Assembly: GCF_001632365.1 (NCBI RefSeq)
Contig: NW_024468510.1
Coordinates: 2,048,014 to 2,112,013, forward strand
Reading direction: 5' to 3'
Length of the DNA stretch: 64,000 nucleotides
Source of the DNA: Laetiporus sulphureus 93-53
Lineage: Eukaryota; Basidiomycota; Agaricomycetes; Polyporales; Laetiporaceae
Of this stretch, positions 58,097-64,000 are shown piece after piece. Position 1 is the first letter of the stretch. Each line of letters opens with the position of its first letter. The notes beneath the pieces are model-generated. The model had not been told where the DNA came from. It worked only from the letters and a program-made list of their open reading frames with translations, and did not search any database. The translations under genes were made by a program, and so were the position numbers.

Positions 58097-60305
58097 TCAC
58101 AGCTTTGGCGAGATCCTGGTCCTTCCTCTGCCATTCTCGGATTTCAAGTACTCGCCCTTCTCAGGATCAATATCCTCGAGTACAATTCCCGCCAAACTAG
58201 CCACGCCAGGGCTCCCAAGCCCCGTCTCATTCAGCCCGGTGAGCCCCAAACCAACCACCGACGCCGAGCCCGCCTTCGAGTCGCGCTCCCGTCCCCTTTC
58301 CCTCATCTCCTCCATCGCGTCCCGTCGCTCGCTCTCACGCGCCGGGGGATTCCGTTCCCGCCTCATGCCATGATACGAGTGAAACGTGCTGACTATCATC
58401 GCAAAGTTGAGCAAGCCGAGCACGAACACCGCCGTAATCGCCGTGCGCACGCCGATCGCCTGCGTCCTGCCGAGCGGCGGCGGGCTGTTCTCGTCAGCGA
58501 CGGACCCGGTGCGCCAGACGTACGACATGATGGAGACGCAGAAGGCGATCATGGACCATGCGAGCCAGATCGCGGGTGTGGCGAGCATGACCCAGATGTT
58601 CCACAGGATGGCTGTCTTTGTCTTCTGTGCTTCCTGGTGGAACGAGCACATGATATTAGCGCAGGCCACGTCAACTCGTAGAGGCTGAACGTACCTCTGC
58701 CCAACGGGACGCGCGGTCCATGCTGCGCATGGTGCCAAACTGCACGATGTAGACACAACCGTAGCACAGACTCATGAGCGCAAATACCAGGCCAAACAAG
58801 GCAGCCGAGCGCGTCAACGGGTCATCCTCCGCATCATTGACCTGGAACATCGTCAAGATGGCCCTGAAAGCACCAATAAAGTCAGTCAAGTTGATCACTG
58901 CATGAAGGAGAGGCAGACCTCTTCTTCGGCGGAGCGGATATAAACAATACGCACGTGCAGAGCAGCGCCGACACCAAGTTCAGCGTCTTCCACTCGCGCA
59001 GGAGCGAGTCCACGAAGAGCTCCCACGAGTGCTTAAAGCGCGCCAGCGCAGGCGACACAGACGGCGGGTTCCAGTCCTCTGGAAACGGCAGAATCACGTC
59101 ACGGCCACGCGGCATCGCACGGCCGTGTGCCGCAGGGGCGCCGGCGAGAGCGCAGTCGCGCGCGGTCAACCGGTTATCGATCATACGCTGTACGTCGGGC
59201 TTGCTGAGCTCGGCATCCTCGAAGACGCGGGCCACGCGGGACCAGTAGATCGCAGGGAGCCCGAGGAGGAGGATGAGGTAGACCTGGCGCGGAAGCGTAT
59301 CGAGGAAGAACGTCCGCGTGTCATTTACCATGGCGAACCAGCAGCCCTCAGCATGCTGCTTCCCTTCTTTCGGCTCAGTCGATACCGGAAGGGGAAGACA
59401 GCCAATAAACCGCTCCTTGCATCCGACGTCCTTCTCACCAGGAGACTGATCGCGAGAGGGACTGTTCTCTCGCCGTACCCCGAAGAAGCTCAGACGGAAA
59501 GGATCCACCGGTACGAAGGGTTCCTCGCGCGGATGGTTACGGTGTAACGCCCACCCGAGGCGGCGCAATGGTGAAGCTGCACGGGACTGGGAAGGAGAAC
59601 GCGAGGTAGGCGTATTGGTATCCTTTTCGAGACGCGGTGATAAATTGAGAAGGTTCAAGCGCTCTGTAGGGAACGGATGGCGTGGCGTCTGACCCACGCG
59701 GGATGAGCCTTCGCCGGATAGATTTGATCCCGAGCGAGTTGCCGATTGGCTTCTGTGAGCGTGTCTGCTAGCTATCGCTGGATCTACGGTCAGTATGCTC
59801 AATGGTGCGTCATAAGAGTAAAACACTTGCCTTGTCGGATACCTTGCAAAGTAGCGGGAAGCGAAGCACGATCGCTCTCGTGAGACGACCTCTGTCTTGC
59901 AGTTCCTTTACCAACAGACGATTCCGACTCGCTCGCTCGCGTTGCCCCAGATAAGTGATGCAGAGCTCCCGATGGTGAATCCAGAGATGAAAGCGAGCCT
60001 GACGCGTCGAGGCTACGATGTGAAGTGCGGTTGGGGGACCTCAGTCGCGCGAGTGGGGGTGAGGATTGTACAGGCAGCTCAGACAATTTATCTGAACTGG
60101 TCTGATCTGAGGACGAAGATTCTGACTCTAATGGTTACGACACGTTAGCCACGGACAGTATACGGCAAGTCGGCCTACCTGGGATTGCGACAGCATTCTC
60201 TTTACTAGATGATGGAAATGGAATAGAGCTAGTCCTCTCATGAGGGTTAGAGTGCTTCTTGGATACCGAAGGCTGCGCGGGTCTAACACTGGGCGACGTC
60301 GGCAT
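58097..60305 (-). CDS. Polytopic membrane protein of unknown function
   Basis: Start ATG at 60305. The first ~200 residues are Ser/Pro/Arg-rich and disordered. Hydrophobic segments follow: QVYLILLLGLPAIYWSRVAR, LNLVSALLCTCVLFI, SAALFGLVFALMSLCYGCVY (with the following VQFG), NIWVMLATPAIWLAWSMIAF and AITAVFVLGLLNFAMIVSTF, so about five membrane helices. A luminal/cytosolic loop between helices 1 and 2 has SKPDVQRMIDNRLTARDCAL. The tail is Arg/Glu-rich (SERRDAMEEMRERGRERDSK), then a Gly-rich stretch and KGEYLKSENGRGRTR. It looks like a conserved agaricomycete hypothetical protein; no transporter or enzyme motif was seen. The intron at 59778-59830 must use a GC donor (AAG|GCAAGT) to keep frame. 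Function unknown. Confidence 0.75.
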
Positions 60306-61736
60306 CTCGAGCTTTGGTGAAAGGTAACAGAGTATGAAGGATAAGGAAAATGAGTGCTATGGCACAACTATTTCGGTGTATGGTATGAGAGTAACGTCTG
60401 CAAGATGTCCGTCCCTTTATACTCCCGCGAACCCAGAGAGCGCAAGTAGAAGGGTCTGAGCATGCCAGTTTCGGTTCAACTACGCCTTCCATTTCTGGCT
60501 GCATTTTCCGGTCACGTGGTACGGCAAACCGGGCGCCACCACGCTACGGCGCTCAAACAGACCAAGATGAGACTCTTTTCAGAGTCGCCTCGTGCCACGT
60601 AAAGCAGCATGGATATCCACGGCGTTTCGAGGTCGAAATGAAAGTTAATTGTGCCACTGCGGTTCTCATCAAGAAGTCAACGAGTGCCTGCACCGCCACA
60701 GCCGTCCCGGAACAGTCACTCCGACGTGCTCGCTTGCCCCGGGAGACATTGCTCGGAGGCCGGAGGTCAGTCAAAGTAGACATTGATGCAAATGTTACTC
60801 TCACACGTGAATTGTACCGGAGATAGCTGGCGGTGTGCTCCACGCTCACGCATGTGAATTCGACACAGCATCGTTCGTAGCTCCGGCTGCATTTCAATGA
60901 CTAAATCCTGAGCCTCCGAACTGTGCTCTGTGGGTATATCGCAACTGCAATCAGTAATGATGGAGAGCTCTGAGGAAATAATGCAGTTGCAACTGACGTG
61001 GATATCCAGTTGACGTCCTATTTCGTGTGAAGGTACGTCGTTCGACTCGTTCATACCATAATGATTGCTCTCAGGGCCCCACAAGCAGGTATCCAGACTT
61101 GATTCAAAGTACGCAAACAACTACAGCAGCATCAATGAAATACCACACATACCCATGGAAAGCGACGCGCACCGGCTCCACCGCCAGATAACGCTTCCGC
61201 AGTTGCGGACTCGCCGGTTATGCGGGTTGCAACAGACCAAACTTATCCAGATATACAGTGAGCCTACGTTCATCCGGTGCTACGGCGCTCTGCAACATGT
61301 GCCACGAGGCGTCATCCTGCCGTCACGCCGACTTGACTACCTGAGGTCATGGTCATTAGGTCACACCCGCCGCCGCTTTTGCATGGACACATATGTTAGA
61401 TGTTAATTTACGTTGGGGTATAATACAGAACTATAAAGCTCTGGGAATTACAGGGTTCATAGAGCGCACACGTCCGTTTTATAAGTAAGACGAACACAAT
61501 ATCCAAATGGCGGACCTGGTGCTGAGGCATGTTGCTCCAGCACATAAATAGTCATGCGCAATGCGTTGTACTGTACATTCAGGGTGTAAGGATTTCACCA
61601 TGGGTTGAGTGATGAATGACGTACATGGGTATGATAGATAATAAATATGGCGTGAATGTAAAGAGTGGCAGGTGTGGAGAGTAGAACACACCAGGGCATT
61701 AAAAGGCGAGCGAAGACTACGAAGCGAGTAATATCT
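60306..61736. other. Intergenic region, no supported gene
   Basis: 1.4 kb between the membrane-protein start and the SH3 protein stop. A minus-strand TATAAAG at about 60415-60421 lies ~110 bp upstream of the membrane-protein ATG and may be its TATA box. Other frames are short and without motifs. Confidence 0.4.
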
Positions 61737-62755
61737 CTATGCTTGTTCGCTCAGGCAGAAACGAGGGACAACTCCCTTCGAGCCTTCCCTCTCGACCAGA
61801 CACCATTCATCCTCGTACTCCTCCAGTAACTTCAGCTTCTCGCCGATCATAATCAGGAGCTCGTCCGGTAACGATGGCTTGAAGGTGTTTTGGACCACCA
61901 TCACACGGGGCAGAGGCTTGCTAACGAGTAAGGATTTCGGCCGAACACCAGTGAGCAGCGGAGCCTTGTACAATGGTGAATCGACACCGTACGAGGCGGA
62001 GCGCGGGCTCGGTACGACGACACGTGCCGAGTCATGTTTTGTTGGAATATCGAGAGAAGGTGGTTGGACGCGGTGAGATGAAGGGGGACTCGCAGCGCCG
62101 TTCGCGAAGACGCTGTAGGACGGTGGGGGAGAGCGCTCGTCGCGTTCATCACGTGGGCGTGTTGTCGACCCTGGGAAAGTCGGTAGAGCGCTTGCGAGGA
62201 CATGCATCCACGGCTTGCTAGCGCTCATCGATGTCTGCTTTGCGCTCGCTGGAGGTACTGCAGGTAGAGCGACGTGCATGGTGGGTTTCTCCATTACACG
62301 TCCGTCACTGTCGAAGTCGATGTGGATGGCCTTTCCGCCCTGCTTTTTCGCCATCAATGAGATGTTGATTGAGTTGGACGCTGCGCGGGATTTCTGCCGT
62401 CTCCATTTCCCGATCTTCCAAGCGAGGAGCCCTGGAAATGAATCCCGCAATCACGGAGAGAAGCACGATGTCAGCGTAATCAAGAATAGGACGACAATGT
62501 TGATCCGTGCTCACCGAGAATCAACACGGCGACGATCACAATGGCAGCCGTTATTCCCTTCTCAGCCGCACTCAGTCTGTCATGACGGTGGTTCGGGGCT
62601 GCTGCAGTTGATGTGGACGGGGCTGCTTCAACGCCCACGGATACCTCTGTTGGGGCAATTGTTGAACGGGCAGTGAGATCGCGTGGTAACCTGGCCCTGC
62701 GAGCGCGTGCATGTATCTCAGAAGGTTGGGAGTTCTGACGCTTTAAGACAGCCAT
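61737..62755 (-). CDS. Single-pass membrane protein with C-terminal SH3 domain (Fus1-like topology)
   Basis: Two exons (62515-62755 and 61737-62431, minus strand) join in frame to 311 aa. The N-terminal ~65 residues are Arg/Ser/Thr/Ala-rich without a signal peptide. One membrane helix follows (GITAAIVIVAVLILGLLAWK) and is itself split by the intron, then basic KIGKWRRQKSR marks the cytosolic side. A Ser/Pro-rich linker of ~170 residues holds proline stretches such as DERSPPPSYSVFA. The last ~55 residues are an SH3 domain: VMVVQNTFKPSLPDELLIMI, GEKLKLLEEYEDEWCLVERE, GVVPRFCL. The order short exterior, one helix, linker, C-terminal SH3 matches yeast Fus1 (cell fusion), and similar proteins occur in many agaricomycetes; the role here is inferred, not shown. 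Confidence 0.82.
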
Positions 62756-63285
62756 AAGACGGGAATATATGCTCCTAGAAAAGATAGGAAAGAATAACGG
62801 AAAAAGAGGACGAAGAAGAGCGAAAAGAAATGAAGACGACCTGCGAGGCGGCGGCGGGATGGGCGCGACCTTTCTAGTGCACTGCGACCTCCATCAGCAC
62901 CGCCCAACTGCCGCTACAGCTTGTTTGATCTCAATCCATATGTCTCTGACAGATGCAAGCCTCAAAAATGGTAATCCCACTACAGGCGAAAATCTGAAAC
63001 TGCACAACATGATGCTGCGCTAAGCCGTTGATGTCGGCTATGCGTCCGTTCCAGCCTTAGGTTGATCGTGTCGCATCACATTCAGTCATACGTCCTGACG
63101 CTATTACTTATAGAGTATGCCATTGGCTTGATTTCGAGGTACGGATTCGCGGACCCGCAACAGAGAGTCTCAGAGAGACGGACACACACGTGCGAATGAT
63201 TTTCATATTTTGATATTTGACTATTGCAACGCGCCACTGACTACGGACATCTGTGTGAGTAGGACAGCGTAGCTTTATAGTTATA
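62756..63285. other. Intergenic region
   Basis: 530 bp containing the promoter of the SH3 protein gene and the 3' flank of the aspartic protease. A purine-rich run lies at 62780-62835. No gene was supported. Confidence 0.4.
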
Positions 63286-64000
63286 TTATGCCAGGTTCGC
63301 GAACCCGACCTGGTTGTTTTGGAAGTCAAACACGGTGTACACGTTCTGCAGGAAGACATCCCCGACGATCCAGAAGTTCATCCCTCCCTGACCGGCTAGA
63401 CCAGCTAGACAGTCGGACGACCCAGAGTCGACGGGCCCCAGATTGATCAGGTCGGTGGAGATGTCAAATCCCTTCCCGCCAAAAGACAAACTGATTGTGG
63501 GGATGGCGTTGCAGGGGACCGTATAAAACCCAGATCCGTAGCTCTCCGGCGCCTGCTTAGCACCAGGGATGGTGGCATAAAGCTGAGCGACTTGATCTGG
63601 ATTGCCGATGATGAGAGTCGTGCCCGTGTCGATGATGGCGGACACGTTTTCAAGCGTCTTATTGCCGTTCGCCGACACACCGTCTATGTTGACTTGCCAG
63701 TATCCCTGTCGTCATGCGGCCCATCAGCTGCGCTCGCCCATCGCCTGAGAGGACTCCACCAACCTGTTGGGTAACCGGCGTATATGTAATATCTCCCTGA
63801 TGCAGGTCATCATTGATTCCTCCCAGCATAAGCTCTGGGCCATCCGAGCCGAGCTTGAAGGCGAACACAGGATTCTTGATCTGGTTCTCCTGCATGAGAG
63901 CCTGGAAGACCGTGGGCTGGTGGAAACTCGTTACGGAGGGGTACGCTAGGCCCAAGATCCCATCAGGGGGGAAGTTCGAGGGCGCAAGCCCTTCTGAGTA
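63286..64000 (-). CDS. Pepsin-like aspartic protease (A1 family), partial, N-terminus beyond window
   Basis: Endopeptidase of the pepsin family, usually secreted and acid-active; agaricomycete relatives include polyporopepsin. The window holds the C-terminal lobe. From the window edge: PPDGILGLAYPSVTSF, then NPVFAFKLGSDGPELMLGGI, DDLHQGDITYTPVTQQ, an intron at 63706-63763, GYWQVNIDGVSANGNKTLEN, the second catalytic Asp in AIIDTGTTLIIGNPDQVAQL, a Cys pair (VPCNAIPTISLSFGG ... SSDCLAG) and the end MNFWIVGDVFLQNVYTVFDF, NNQVGFANLA. The first catalytic Asp and signal peptide lie outside the window. No damage seen in the visible part. Confidence 0.93.

Noticed and set aside
1..64000. CRISPR arrays, bacterial operons, integrated virus or intact transposon
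   Set aside because: None seen: no regularly spaced repeats, no transposase, integrase or capsid motifs, and gene structure is eukaryotic throughout. The RdRP is of the cellular RNAi type, not viral.

Overview
This is a nuclear genome window from a filamentous basidiomycete, most likely a wood-decay agaricomycete. Genes are dense and on both strands. Coding regions are cut by many 46-60 bp introns and by exons as small as 16-25 nt. The gene set fits: a GMC alcohol (methanol) oxidase, two bicupin oxalate decarboxylases, a pepsin-like aspartic protease, an RNAi-type RNA-dependent RNA polymerase, an F-box/LRR protein and basidiomycete-style short-chain dehydrogenases. There are no bacterial operons, CRISPR arrays, rRNA operons or intact transposons. 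tRNAs could not be searched reliably by eye.

Layout. 1-12 kb is housekeeping: RNA14/CstF-77 (-, runs off the left edge), a GH85 ENGase (+), a Yta7/ATAD2-type AAA-bromodomain protein (-) and an Hrp1/Nab4-type RNA-binding protein (+). 12-21.5 kb holds two oxalate decarboxylases in the same orientation (-), about 4.8 kb apart; between them lies the decayed relic of a methyltransferase gene. 23-27.5 kb has an MFS transporter (-) divergent from a C2H2 zinc-finger protein (+). 29-34 kb is a tandem duplication of about 2.5 kb, each copy carrying an intact SAM methyltransferase gene of the same family as the relic. 36-42.7 kb has an F-box/LRR gene with an apparent frameshift, a short divergent cyclin-like gene (-) and a probable p31comet (MAD2L1BP) homologue (+). 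43-46.5 kb has two tandem SDR genes with nearly identical exon structure. 47.8-51.8 kb has an RdRP C-terminal half with a long disordered tail and no recognisable N-terminal half. 54-57.4 kb is the alcohol oxidase, with TATA box and a 10-bp-spaced GC-box array. 58-64 kb has a polytopic membrane protein (-), a single-pass SH3 membrane protein resembling Fus1 (-) and an aspartic protease (-, runs off the right edge).

How it fits together: alcohol oxidase (H2O2 producer) and oxalate decarboxylases (oxalate turnover, manganese enzymes) are expected in wood decay. ENGase, RNA14, Yta7 and Hrp1 are general glycan, chromatin and mRNA functions. The points most worth a second look are the p31comet candidate, a promoter module with an MCB and an E-box present twice in inverted orientation, several introns that only work with GC-AG splice sites, the GC-box array before the alcohol oxidase, and the methyltransferase birth-and-death history. 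Gene boundaries were worked out by hand from reading frame, splice signals and family patterns; where exon junctions are not listed they were not fully resolved.
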